Shown here: in pieces, positions 39,401 through 47,357 of the stretch | Numbering within the stretch: position 1 is the first letter of the stretch | Layout: each line of letters opens with the position of its first letter | Source: AC-37 sp036389835 | GTDB taxonomy: Bacteria > Actinomycetota > Thermoleophilia > Solirubrobacterales > Thermoleophilaceae | Direction: 5' to 3' | Assembly: GCA_036389835.1 (NCBI GenBank) | Contig: DASVWC010000105.1 | Location: forward strand, 62,001-126,000 | DNA length: 64,000 nucleotides | Position numbers and translations under genes: made by a program | The notes under the pieces: model-generated | What the model was told of the DNA's origin: nothing | What the model saw: only the letters and a program-made list of their open reading frames with translations | The model's database searches: none

Positions 39401-40486
39401 GCTGCTGGTCTGGGTCCACTGCACCGCCCCGTCGACGAGCAGGTCGACCGAGGCGGCCGTACCCGCCGCGAGGTTCGCCGGCTCCGCGACCACGGCGCCG
39501 ACGACGGTGTTGCCCGCCGTTTCGCTCGGCGTGAGCTTGATCGCATCGACCGCGGGGGCCGCGGTGATGATCTGCTGCGCGGTGCCGAGCGGGCCCGTGA
39601 GCGCGTCGAAGCGGACCGACCCCGCCACGAGCAGGGTGTCCGCGGCGTCCGCCCGTAGCGGCATGCGCGCGCCCGAGCCTCCCGCCCCCGCGCGCGCGAG
39701 TTCTGCGTTCGAGGCGCTGAGGAGATGCAGCGTGTACTCGGTGTCGCCCACCGTGACGTCGCTCGGGAGCGTCACGGGCGACCACGTGACCGCGACGGCC
39801 TCGCCGTCGCAGGCGACGCCGGAGATGGCCGGGCCGGCGGTCGGGACAGCGACCGGACCCCACGCGGGCCCGTATGCGCACGGGCCCCCGAACCCACCAC
39901 TCCCGAGCGGCTGCGCCGCCCTGAGGTAGGCGGTGTATGTGTCGGCTCCCCAGGGGAACGACAGCGATCCGGACCGTCCCGCCTGCGGACCGATCGCGGC
40001 GTTCGTCGTGATGCCCGAGACGGTGATGCTGCCCCACGCGTTCTTGGTCTCGTCGAAGAAGCGCACATAGGCGCCGGGCACGCCGTCGTCGGTCTCCCAG
40101 ACGATCGCGGCCCCGGCGGCCGAGATCGTCCCGCCCGTCGGACGCACCGCCGAGGTCACGACGGCCGCGGAGACGAACGGGGGGTCGTCGGCGCCCCCGG
40201 CCCAGTCGACGTCTCCAGGCTGCGTGTCATCCTGCACGAACTGGACCTGGACGACGTACGAACGCCCGCTCGGCAGCGGCGCAGGCGGGACCAGTACCAC
40301 CGACTGGTTCCCCGACCCTATGGCGGTGGCGATCACGACGGAGCCGCCCTCCACCAGTTGCGCGGCCGGGAGCATGTCGGTCGGAGCCGCGTTCGTGTAC
40401 ACGTTCACGCCGGTCGTGTTCTCGAGGGGGGCCAGCGGACCCCACGGATCGACGTAGGAGACGGCGCTCAGAATCGGGAGCGACAT
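36455..40486 (-). CDS. Fn3-like multi-module protein (1343 aa)
   Basis: A 1343-aa protein from ATG 40486, 24 bases after the Hint-protein stop. Roughly the first 950 residues are about ten beta-sandwich modules with a repeated strand motif Y-D-G-x-x-L-x-V-x-W: YDGARLTLVWANG, YDGETLTVEWDSA, YDGSTLAVTLSG and YDGTNLHVGWEPV, each followed by a G-Y-x-V-x-x-x strand. This is fibronectin-type-III-like architecture. The C-terminal 390 residues form a distinct domain (AYRDFLKTVEALGVLPW, then NRQTYYRLFYPASFKSSG) of unknown type. There is no signal peptide. Such stacked modules normally act as spacers or adhesive stalks. Confidence 0.8.
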   Translation of the reverse strand: MSLPILSAVSYVDPWGPLAPLENTTGVNVYTNAAPTDMLPAAQLVEGGSVVIATAIGSGNQSVVLVPPAPLPSGRSYVVQVQFVQDDTQPGDVDWAGGADDPPFVSAAVVTSAVRPTGGTISAAGAAIVWETDDGVPGAYVRFFDETKNAWGSITVSGITTNAAIGPQAGRSGSLSFPWGADTYTAYLRAAQPLGSGGFGGPCAYGPAWGPVAVPTAGPAISGVACDGEAVAVTWSPVTLPSDVTVGDTEYTLHLLSASNAELARAGAGGSGARMPLRADAADTLLVAGSVRFDALTGPLGTAQQIITAAPAVDAIKLTPSETAGNTVVGAVVAEPANLAAGTAASVDLLVDGAVQWTQTSSASPPQVSLDAPLPAGHRYELRAHFAAAGPPQLTGPYGPLAPVLAPAPALASAAYDGARLTLVWANGPATGVVGHSVTLTPATGNAITFESGSDQMVEIDVELDLSTTWTATVQPFGTASLGLESAAAAISLPAVTAPTVRSVVYDGETLTVEWDSATLPFLSGYTVALGSIGSFAVGPETRFSLPVSSSAVEGTSVTVTGTSATRSTAASAAVEAVAVAPAITGVSVGGTVDVTWTVTDPPAGATYVAHLLDGDTVVVRASGTATGATFETVPATPGLYSVRGYVELAASRGPAGTAAAILPQAPAILFGAILDDVLTLQWSPGAAAGATGYAVTYGATNGTTHTVETPATQLVAPLLGATLAPGGVSVTATAPNSASPAATASIVAGYAVQSGTYDGSTLAVTLSGSPSPAPATVWIDVLVDGRVAARIANAGAPSGAISVPVALTPGTPASVRATGVGAGPLTPPSAQVAIPTSAPSGVSAEYDGTNLHVGWEPVGDAGVTGYQVSVAGTSQPVQPTYVAGAGAASTTIAAQFTLPLSGAAAVTVSAVNQVSTGNLVVGPASAAAAPSLSKHEYSVGLPAAGQPPYVYRHGTYQTLQAVSGADVSTYVPNPFAQGEPSVAHDSVNTYFAIAPAGPDLPYQLTIDKSIWASFGQYAVRTDVRAAYRDFLKTVEALGVLPWAIPKLRQLIYEMMPQTFAETLYYRYGAWRDASLRAIDLEPGLRLRVSGALWQVVTATSPNQANGYVAAGEETYDLATVVPPDGAGTGIDPTSRALSVDAFLSLMLPGASIASSNVAAGPLDFFRNNRQTYYRLFYPASFKSSGSAPLGGIGDIADNVAIVGVPNWQTLENVTDQFATNSFSLPNSNVFATYFRGRDAVTPLLAAAVGGEQRWLPVGTTVRQALMSSGLAIWPGGGAGAAVAVARAVSSVVDDAYGDPVLRYEAVDMDSSTIAPSSPPLWPLDVPVLGGDEISAPAAVAGA

Positions 40487-40510
40487 GCGATCGGGCGGGT
40501 CGCGCCGAGG

Positions 40511-42166
40511 TCAGTCGCGGGCGGCGGCGTCCTCGACGGCGCTCGCGTAGTCCCGGTGCAGGGCATCCGGAAGGCGCGGGAACATGTAGTCGAGATCGCG
40601 ACGGGTCGCGCGGTAGTAGTTCGTCTGGCTCGTCATGTCGCCGACGACGATCCCGTTCGCCATGAACGACCCGAAGGCCGGGCGCAGGCCGCGCGCGCGG
40701 TCGCGACTCGTGACCAGCTCCAGGTTGAAGAACGCCCCGCTGGACTGGACCGGCTCCACGGCGGACACCGGGTCCGGCCCCGCGTCGGTGAGGACGGCGT
40801 CGCCGGGCTGGAGGTCGCACGCCATCACCGGGCCGCTCGGCGTGACGACCGGGTGGTGCATCGTCAGCGTCAGCTCGCGGCCGCCCTCGGTCCTGAGCAG
40901 CCGCACGCCCGCTCCAGGACCGCCGTGGTCCTGGTGCATCCCCCTCGTGGTCGCCTCGACGCCGAGGCTGCCGTCGCCGATCCCCGTCCGCACGCGCATC
41001 GTGTTGTCGACGGACTCGATCGGGACCGTCGACCCGTCCTCGAGCGTCACCTGGGCGCCGCCCGCGAGGCAGTGCCAGTAGAAGTCGAGATCGCACACCT
41101 GCGTGCAGTTGTTCGATGGCGCGCTCGGGTAGTCCGGGCTGCACACGCTGAACACGGCTGGATAGGGCTGCCCCTCGATGGGCACGGAGAACTGGAAGAA
41201 GAATGCACCGGTCACGCACTGCGGGAGCCCCACGCCCGCGTATTGGAGCGACTGCGTCGTGTCCTGACCCAGGCCGTCGTACTGGTAGGCGCACTGGATG
41301 AACCCAGGGGAGTTGGGGTCCGGAACCGTGACGAGCTGCCCGAGGCTCGCCGCCTTTATCGCCTTGAGGTAGGTGCTCTGGGCGTAGACGCGGGTGTAGA
41401 TGCCGAGCTCGGAGATGTTCTTCGAGTTCGGGTCTACCCCGCTGATCGTCCCCTGCAGCGTCGTGCTGCCGACGAACGGGACCAGCAGGTTCGGATCGGT
41501 GAGGTTCTGATTGGGCTCGACGTAGCAGTAGTCGGCGTCGCTGCACTGGTCCTTCGACTGCCGTCCGATGGCGATCTTGATCGTGGTGTGCCCCGTGATC
41601 TGGATGCAGGGATCGCTCAGGTTCATCTGGATCCCGCTGTTCGCCGAGAGGTCGGGCCGCTCATCGAGCGCGATCCCGAAGCGCGGCGGGGCGTCCGGCG
41701 CGCTCTGAGCGTGGAAGAAGCCGACGCCGGTGACGCCCCCGCCGGCCGGTCGTGCGGTCTCAGTCACCGTGGCCGCCGGCGCGAAGGCGTGCCCGACCTG
41801 CGAGCCTGCGCCGAACGCCAGCGGCTCACCGCTCTCGCGATCGAGTGCGAGCGCGGCCGCTCCCGAGATGAGCGAGCTGCCCTGCGCGCCGTGCCAGGCG
41901 CGTGCGGTGGCGCGGCCGCCGGCGTCCATGCCGAGGTCCACGAGCCTGAAGTCGTCGCGTCCGCCGTCCTGCGGCGGCTGGGGCTCGGCCAGCGCAGCGT
42001 GCAGGGCGGGGTAGCGGTCGCTGCGCTTGTTCGACAGGTCGAGGAAGAGCTCGATGACCCGCCGCTCGACCTCGTCGCCCGGGTCCAGGTAGGACTGCTG
42101 CCGGGGCGACATTCGTTCGACCACCGCCCTCAGGTCGGACCGCTGGGCGGGCGTCAGGTCGAACAT
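40511..42166 (-). CDS. Hint (hedgehog/intein)-domain protein, first gene of giant operon
   Basis: A 551-aa protein. ATG 42166 is chosen over an upstream in-frame start because GGAAGGAG lies 5-6 bases before it. Residues 1-365 are a unique region with several Cys (DQCSDADYCYVEPNQ, then NNCTQVCDLDFYWH). From about 370 a Hint domain begins at HCLAGGAQVTLEDGSTVPIE, with the block LTMHHPVVTPSG (intein block B/F-like histidine), DLQPGDAVLTD and the end motif FGSFMANGIVVGD. Hint domains self-cleave or splice after an N-terminal Cys; the Asn-x-Cys of true inteins is not seen at the end, as in hedgehog-type and bacterial Hint domains. About 40 residues follow it. It may auto-process or release its N-terminal part. 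Confidence 0.8.
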   Translation of the reverse strand: MFDLTPAQRSDLRAVVERMSPRQQSYLDPGDEVERRVIELFLDLSNKRSDRYPALHAALAEPQPPQDGGRDDFRLVDLGMDAGGRATARAWHGAQGSSLISGAAALALDRESGEPLAFGAGSQVGHAFAPAATVTETARPAGGGVTGVGFFHAQSAPDAPPRFGIALDERPDLSANSGIQMNLSDPCIQITGHTTIKIAIGRQSKDQCSDADYCYVEPNQNLTDPNLLVPFVGSTTLQGTISGVDPNSKNISELGIYTRVYAQSTYLKAIKAASLGQLVTVPDPNSPGFIQCAYQYDGLGQDTTQSLQYAGVGLPQCVTGAFFFQFSVPIEGQPYPAVFSVCSPDYPSAPSNNCTQVCDLDFYWHCLAGGAQVTLEDGSTVPIESVDNTMRVRTGIGDGSLGVEATTRGMHQDHGGPGAGVRLLRTEGGRELTLTMHHPVVTPSGPVMACDLQPGDAVLTDAGPDPVSAVEPVQSSGAFFNLELVTSRDRARGLRPAFGSFMANGIVVGDMTSQTNYYRATRRDLDYMFPRLPDALHRDYASAVEDAAARD

Positions 42167-42393
42167 GTCTACTCCTTCCAGGGACCGTCTCACCCAGCCG
42201 GCGAGACGTTGGACGTATTCGGTAACCGCATGACGCGATCGGTGTCAAGGAACCGCGCCGCGAACCCCCGAACGGGGCGGCGGATACGAGGTAGGGCCAG
42301 AGTCCTTCGAGGGGTCACAATTCGTCTGCGCGCTTCATGAGCGGGTGAAGCGCTCTCGACGGGTGACCACGAGGGGAAGGAGCTGGATCGCAA

Positions 42394-42918
42394 ATGGGCA
42401 CGATGTTCGACACCAGCAGCGATCCGAGGGAGGCCTTCGGGAAGCTCCAGGTCGAGGCCATCGCGGCCTACGGCAACGGGAGCTACCACAACTATCCGCA
42501 GGCCAGAGCGGAGTATCCGCACGTGCCGGTCTTGGAGATCGACGTCACCGGCGCGGGCATCGGCGACGCGGGCGACTTCGAGCGGTTCGACATACCCTTC
42601 TCGCAGGCGGGGCGCTGGGCCAAGGGCCGCATCGACGCCGGTGTCCACCGGCCGGTGGTCTACTTCTCGGTGGGGAACTGGCCGGCGGTCAAGGAGTCGC
42701 TCGAAGCCGCCGGGCTTCATCCGGGAGACGTCCGGATCTGGACCGCCCACTACACCGGCGAGCCGCACCTGTGCTCGGTGGAATGTGGATTCGGCGATAA
42801 GCCGGGCGACCATGCCGACGCGACGCAGTGGGGCTCGGCGGGCATACCGGGCACGCTCCCGCCGGAGTACGACGGTCACAACATCGACGTCTCGATGACC
42901 GCGGACAACTTCTGGTAG
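42394..42918 (+). CDS. GH25-like glycoside hydrolase domain protein
   Basis: A 174-aa protein with ATG 42394 after a GAAGGAG site about 12 bases upstream. The TIM-barrel end pattern of GH25-like/phage-lysin-like proteins is visible: VPVLEIDVTGAGIGDAGDFE (strand ending in acidic residues), RPVVYFSVGNW, VRIWTAHYTGEPH, DATQWGSAG and the closing HNIDVSMTADNFW (Q-W plus D-x-S). It is shorter than full GH25 muramidases (about 190-210 aa) and has no signal peptide. It is divergent from the giant operon and shares a 230-bp upstream region with it. A cell-wall lytic role is likely but not certain. Confidence 0.6.
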   Translation: MGTMFDTSSDPREAFGKLQVEAIAAYGNGSYHNYPQARAEYPHVPVLEIDVTGAGIGDAGDFERFDIPFSQAGRWAKGRIDAGVHRPVVYFSVGNWPAVKESLEAAGLHPGDVRIWTAHYTGEPHLCSVECGFGDKPGDHADATQWGSAGIPGTLPPEYDGHNIDVSMTADNFW

Positions 42919-42984
42919 CGCCGGAGCCGGAGCGCGGCCTCAGCCGCGCTCCGCTCAGGCGCTCCTTACTCCGTCTCCGCCGTC

Positions 42985-43458
42985 GTGGGCGGCTGCTCTA
43001 TCTCGACTACTGGTGGTTCTTCCGCAACGACCGCGACCACCGCGGCGACTGGGAGGGCGTCACGGCGATCGTCTACCGCGGCGACAACGCCGACGTGCTC
43101 CACGACATCGCGTTCGCCTCGCACGGCGGGAAGGCATGGCGCTATGTTGCGACCGCGCTCGACTACCCGGCCGGCGGAGATCGGGTCGGGGTGTATGCCT
43201 CCGAAGGCAAGCATGCGTCGTACCCGAAGCCGTGCACGCGCGACTGCAGCGGTTGCGGGGATAATCCTTGTCCTTGTCGGAGCATTTGGCGAGGTGAGCG
43301 CGGCCCTCGTGATAATCGCCTCCGCTCTTGTCGTCGTCACTACCGGATTCCTGTTTCCGCGCCTAACGCGGGAGATGGAGGACAGTAGACCTCACGACCT
43401 TCCTGCGTCGGAAGCGGCAGCCGAGGAGGTCTCGGAACGTGATCAACGAAACGATTGA
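42985..43458 (+). pseudogene. Fragments of a VPS62-like protein and of a membrane protein
   Basis: In one plus frame, 42985-43262 reads LYLDYWWFFRNDRDHRGDWE, then GVTAIVYRGDNADVLHDIA and YASEGKHASYPKPC. This resembles the VPS62-like family pattern (Y-W-F-x-x-N-D-x-x-x-H-x-G-D-W-E) without any N-terminus. From about 43255, in another frame, it becomes AGIILVLVGAFGEVSAALV followed by IIASALVVVTTGFLFPRLT and an acidic tail ending at 43458, two membrane segments with no proper start. The two pieces look like decayed gene ends joined together. Confidence 0.45.
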
Positions 43459-43809
43459 ACCCGGCCCTGCCCTTCAGTAGCCCCGCGCAGGTCTGATCGG
43501 GAACAGGGCACCGCCTCGCACTTGCGCCCGTAGTGGCCTCAGGGTACGAGCTCTCGGCCCTTACCGGGGACAGCGCGGTCGGGCTCGATGCTGGCTTCGG
43601 ATAACTCAGGATTATCGGAGCCACCCGGCACGATTCGACGGCCGATTCTCTCAACGCCCGCTGAGGGTGTCCACACCGAACGTGCCGCTAGTCGAGGCCG
43701 TAAACCGACGGGCCGTTCCGGACGGGATCTTTCGTGTGAGGTCCGGAAAGCCGGATGCTGCGGTCGCGCGCGCCGAGGCGGTCCCGCTCGCCGGATCTGA
43801 CTGCGCATT
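43459..43809. other. Intergenic, no gene seen
   Basis: I see no supported coding frame, RNA gene or clear terminator in this 350-bp stretch between the broken genes and the GT39-like gene. Composition is slightly lower in GC near 43585-43625. Confidence 0.4.
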
Positions 43810-45567
43810 GTGCCCACCGACTCGAACGCGCAGCGTTTATTACAAACTGAGTCGGTGAACGTCCGCGGTCCCCTACGGCGTGCGTTTGGACCGTTAACGG
43901 CCCCGCGCCGCAAGTTCGAACCGCTCCACGGCCCAGTCACATGCGCCCGGGCGCGGTGCTGGGCGGTGGCCGGCACGCTGGGTGCATTCGGGCTCGGCCT
44001 GACCGCCTGGTCCTACGGCGACTCCGCGGGGTCGGCCGTGGCATCACGCTTCGTTGGGCTCACGCTCGTCGTGGCGGCCGCCCTCACGGTGTTCGCGCCC
44101 AGTACCCGAGCCGCGCTGTCGGACCTTCGCCGCGCCGCGCGGGCGGCGACGGGCGCGGGCGAGCGATGGCACCTGACGGTCCTGCTCGGCGTCGTGGTGA
44201 TCGGGGTGTGGGTGCGCGCACGATTCGCCGGGCAGTCGTTCCGCTTCGATGAGGCGTCGACCTTCATGAACTACGCGATCGCCCCGCTCGACGACGGCCT
44301 GTCGGAGTATCCCGTCCCCGGCAACCATCTGCTGCACACCTTCGTCCAGCACATGTCGTGGCGCATGTTCGGGGACGGCCCGCTTGCCGTGCGGCTGCCC
44401 GCGCTACTCGCGGGCGTCGCCATCATCCCCGCCGTCTACGCCGCCGGCCGCGCGCTGTACGACCGCGAGACGGGCCTAGTCGCGGCTGGTCTTGCGGCGG
44501 CGTCCGCGGCCCTGGTCGAGTACTCGGTGAATGCCCGTGGCTACACGATGGTCTTCCTCGCGGTCATCGCGCTCGTGCCCTTGGGGCTGTACGCGCTCGA
44601 GCGGCGTAGCCCGGCCGCCGCCCTCGGCTGGGCGCTTGTCTCCGCGCTCGCGCTCTACACCGTGCCCGTCGCGGTCTACGGCGTAGGGATCATCGTGGCG
44701 TGGGCGGTGCTCAAGCTGGTCGACGAGCCGCCCCGGCTCCGCCTGGTCCTGTTCGCGGGGATCGGGGCGACACTGGCGGCCACCGCCGTGCTGACCTACC
44801 TGCTCTACCGCCCGGTCGTCGGGGAGCCGGGCTGGGACTACGTCCATTCACAGGTGACAGAACACTTCGTTCGTTCCATCTACGAGGCGTTCCATTCCGG
44901 GTGGCCGGCGCCGCTGTGGGTGCTGCTCGGCATCGGAGTCGCGGCGGCCGTCGTGCTGCACCCGCAGATCGCGAGGCAGCGCGCGCCGCTGTGGTTGGCC
45001 GCTGCTGTCGTGCTGCCGCTGGCGATCGCCGTCACTCCGCGCGTACCGCCCTTCGTGCGGAGCTGGCTCTTCCTGCTGCCGCTCTACCTGGTGCTCGCAT
45101 CGGCGGGGCTCGTGGCCCTGGGGCGGCTTGCGCTGCGCTCTCGGCCTGACTGGCTTCCGCGCGCGGCCGGCGCAACCGCGATCGTAGCCGCGCTCGGGTT
45201 AGGCGCGACGATGCGCGAAGCCGACTTGCCGAACGGCGACGACCCGCCGCTTCGCGACGGCGACGTCGTCACGCGCTATCTCCGGGAGGAGTTCGAACCG
45301 GGCGACGGCCTGGCGGTCGGTCTGTTCACTCAGCCCGCGTTCTCGTACCACTTCCGGCGCGAGGGCTTCGACCCCGGGCCGATGACGCCGGGTCCTGTGG
45401 TGAGCCGGGTGGAGCCTAAACCCGGCCACCGGACCCTTCTCGTCGATACCTTCACGCGCGGGTCCGGCCCGCCCGAGAAGGCGCTCGGAGCCGAGAACGC
45501 ACGCGTGCTCAAGCGCTTCCGCTGGGCGGTCGTGTACGAGGTTCCCCCGGTCGGCACTGCGCGCTGA
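43810..45567 (+). CDS. GT39-type (ArnT/PMT-like) membrane glycosyltransferase
   Basis: A frame of up to 585 aa; GTG 43810 gives the full length and GTG 43855 is an alternative. It contains about ten hydrophobic segments. The first extracytoplasmic loop has the catalytic acidic motif RFDEASTFMNYAI after GVWVRARFAGQSF, followed by NHLLHTFVQHMSWRMFGDG and RLPALLAGVAIIPAVYAAG. This is the arrangement of lipid-phosphate-sugar-dependent glycosyltransferases (GT39/GT83, RgtA-like PMT_2). A soluble C-terminal domain (from about 460) ends HRTLLVDTFTRGSG. It should transfer sugars from polyprenyl phosphate to an exported acceptor on the outer face of the membrane. The acceptor is unknown. Confidence 0.75.
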   Translation: MPTDSNAQRLLQTESVNVRGPLRRAFGPLTAPRRKFEPLHGPVTCARARCWAVAGTLGAFGLGLTAWSYGDSAGSAVASRFVGLTLVVAAALTVFAPSTRAALSDLRRAARAATGAGERWHLTVLLGVVVIGVWVRARFAGQSFRFDEASTFMNYAIAPLDDGLSEYPVPGNHLLHTFVQHMSWRMFGDGPLAVRLPALLAGVAIIPAVYAAGRALYDRETGLVAAGLAAASAALVEYSVNARGYTMVFLAVIALVPLGLYALERRSPAAALGWALVSALALYTVPVAVYGVGIIVAWAVLKLVDEPPRLRLVLFAGIGATLAATAVLTYLLYRPVVGEPGWDYVHSQVTEHFVRSIYEAFHSGWPAPLWVLLGIGVAAAVVLHPQIARQRAPLWLAAAVVLPLAIAVTPRVPPFVRSWLFLLPLYLVLASAGLVALGRLALRSRPDWLPRAAGATAIVAALGLGATMREADLPNGDDPPLRDGDVVTRYLREEFEPGDGLAVGLFTQPAFSYHFRREGFDPGPMTPGPVVSRVEPKPGHRTLLVDTFTRGSGPPEKALGAENARVLKRFRWAVVYEVPPVGTAR

Positions 45568-45953
45568 ACGGAGCGAACCGGTGCGATCGGGCGTGCACCG
45601 CCACCTTCCGCTTCTCGCCGGAATGAGGGCGCCTACGGCGCGAACTCACCGCCCTCCGGATCCGAGCCGACTGCGCGGCCGGGTTGCTCGGGCTTCGTCG
45701 CGGCAGGTTCGGCCGGCGCAGGTTCGGGTGTGAACTCGCCGACTGACGGGACCGGGTCGCTCGATCGGGCGCGCGGACGTGTGGTGTGCGCGGGATCTCG
45801 ATCCGCGTGAGCCGTCTCGGCGTGCGGCGCGGCCTGTCCCGTGACGCCGCCACTGGAGGCGTGGTGTTGCGCGGCTTCGCGTTCTCGTTACCGCTCGGCG
45901 CGAGCTCAAAAACCGTGTACGATCCTGCGCCGGGGGTACGGACGGGGGCTGAG
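45568..45953. other. Intergenic with a possible minus-strand C-terminal gene remnant
   Basis: No intact gene. On the minus strand, 45633-45775 reads SSDPVPSVGEFTPEPAPAEP and, further on, SDPEGGEFAP followed by TAG. This looks like the Pro/Ala-rich C-terminal tail of a lost protein. The promoter of the next gene should lie at about 45900-45945. Confidence 0.35.
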
Positions 45954-46631
45954 ATGAGGCGAGGGATGTTCGGCGTGGCCATCGCGGCCACCGTGCTGGC
46001 GCTGCCGGGGTCCGTGAACGCGGGGCAGATCCACGTTCAGCAGTCGGGCTACACGGTCAACGTGAGTTATTTCGACTTCGGCTCGCGGGCCGAGGACAAC
46101 ACCGTGGTCGCGAAGGTGATCATGGGCGGCTACGGCGCCCTCGTGACCGACTCGACCGCGACGATCACGACGATCTCCCCGGCGGAGGCGTCGCCGTGGA
46201 ACCAACCGTGCACGCTCCTCGACGAGCACCGGGCGCTGTGCGTGAACCCGACGCCGGCCCCGGAGGCGACCGGCGGCTTCCCCGAAGCGTTCCTCGACAT
46301 GGCCCTGGGCGCCGGCGACAACTCGTTCGAGCTCGATCCAGACACCATCCCTCCTAAGCTGTTCGTCACCGCCGCCGAAGGCGACGACGTAATCTCGATC
46401 GACAACGCGGCGGAGGCGGAGGTCTCGGACTTCGACGGCAGTAACACGATCCGCGTGGGCCGGACCCAGCGCCCGGCCTACGTGATCGGCGGGCAGGGTC
46501 CCGACCGGATCGACGTGAAGAACGGAACTGGCGGCGACATCGTCGCGTGTAGCTGGCGTGACGATGCGTTCCGCGAGGGCGACAGGGTGCGCGCCGACCG
46601 CGACGACGCCATAGACGCCGACTGCCGCTAG
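45954..46631 (+). CDS. Secreted protein with aspartate-rich repeats
   Basis: A 225-aa product from ATG 45954, with GGGGGCTGAG just upstream; longer in-frame starts give an implausible basic extension. A signal peptide (RRGMFGVAIAATVLALPGSVNAG) is cut near residue 24. The mature part is acidic, with a repeating pattern EGDDVISIDNAAEAEVSDFD, then GGQGPDRIDVKNGTGGD and RADRDDAIDADCR. It resembles single-strand beta-roll or RTX-like sequences of exported actinobacterial proteins that hold calcium. The product has four Cys. No enzyme motif is visible. Confidence 0.65.
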   Translation: MRRGMFGVAIAATVLALPGSVNAGQIHVQQSGYTVNVSYFDFGSRAEDNTVVAKVIMGGYGALVTDSTATITTISPAEASPWNQPCTLLDEHRALCVNPTPAPEATGGFPEAFLDMALGAGDNSFELDPDTIPPKLFVTAAEGDDVISIDNAAEAEVSDFDGSNTIRVGRTQRPAYVIGGQGPDRIDVKNGTGGDIVACSWRDDAFREGDRVRADRDDAIDADCR

Positions 46632-46653
46632 AGCTACCCGCGCGCGCGAAACG

Positions 46654-46699
46654 CCAGCGTCCGAGGGAACCTCGACCACCAGCGTCCGAGGGAACCTCG
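46654..46699. repeat. Tandem 25-bp direct repeat
   Basis: CCAGCGTCCGAGGGAACCTC-G occurs twice, at 46654-46674 and 46679-46699, just after the stop of the secreted-protein gene. It probably reflects a small duplication. Confidence 0.7.
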
Positions 46700-47075
46700 C
46701 GCACGCGGTGCTCGACCTGCACCGTGGCGTCGCTCGAGCTCGGCTCTTGGGGCGGGTCAAGTTTCCACTCGCGGTCCGCGGCCCTACCGCGCGAACTCAC
46801 CGCCGCCCCGCTGGCCCTGGCCCGCCTGCGCGGGTGGGGCCTCAGCATCGCGAGGTCTTCCGCGCCCGCCCCGGCGTCCACGCATCAGCGCGGCAGGTGC
46901 GTCAGTGGCGCTCACGACCGACTCGCGGATGAGGCACTGGGCGCGCTTTGGTGCCTCAATCCGCCGATATCGCCGGTAATCCGCGCGCATCCTTGGCGCA
47001 CGGCCAGAACGCAATCGGGCGAAACGCCGCGCTACGAGCGGGATCGCGCCTGAGACAGCCCTCGGAGCCGACCCG
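46700..47075. other. Intergenic; possible short minus-strand ORF 46784-47014
   Basis: The only coding-like signal is a minus-strand frame (ATG 47014 to TAG 46784): RRYRRIEAPKRAQCLIRES, then SATDAPAALMRG and a Gly/Arg/Gln tail ending GGGEFAR. The tail resembles that of the remnant at 45633 (GGEFAP). It could be the C-terminus of a lost gene. No ribosome-binding site is obvious. Confidence 0.3.
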
Positions 47076-47118
47076 CTTCACACGCGAGAGGTCGCTGGTT
47101 CGAAACCAGCTGCGCCCG
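47076..47118 (+). other. tRNA 3' half (Val-like), possible attachment-site remnant
   Basis: Plus strand CTTCACACGCGAGAGGTC is followed by a perfect T-arm GCTGGTTCGAAACCAGC (47094-47110) and TGCGCCC-G. This equals the anticodon loop (CAC, valine-like), variable loop, T-arm and 3' acceptor strand of a tRNA. Upstream sequence has no D-arm and no GGGCGCA 5' strand, so only the 3' half is present. Nearby 46980-47060 lacks an integrase. Confidence 0.55.
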
Positions 47119-47357
47119 CCTCGCTGGGTTCGAACGGCGACGAATCCCGCCGAGTCGCGGGTCGGGATCTCGGCCAGTTCATCTAATCCGGGGATTTTCG
47201 CCGCGACCAGTGTCTGCGAATATTGCGCGTCCGTCTACTACCGCGCGGGGCCTGGTACGGCGGCTCCTGAAGCTCGAGGAGACATGAGAGAGCCCCGGCG
47301 GGTGGCCACGTGAGGCCCGGAGACTGGCCATCCCAATATCAACAGTTGGGGGGCGCG

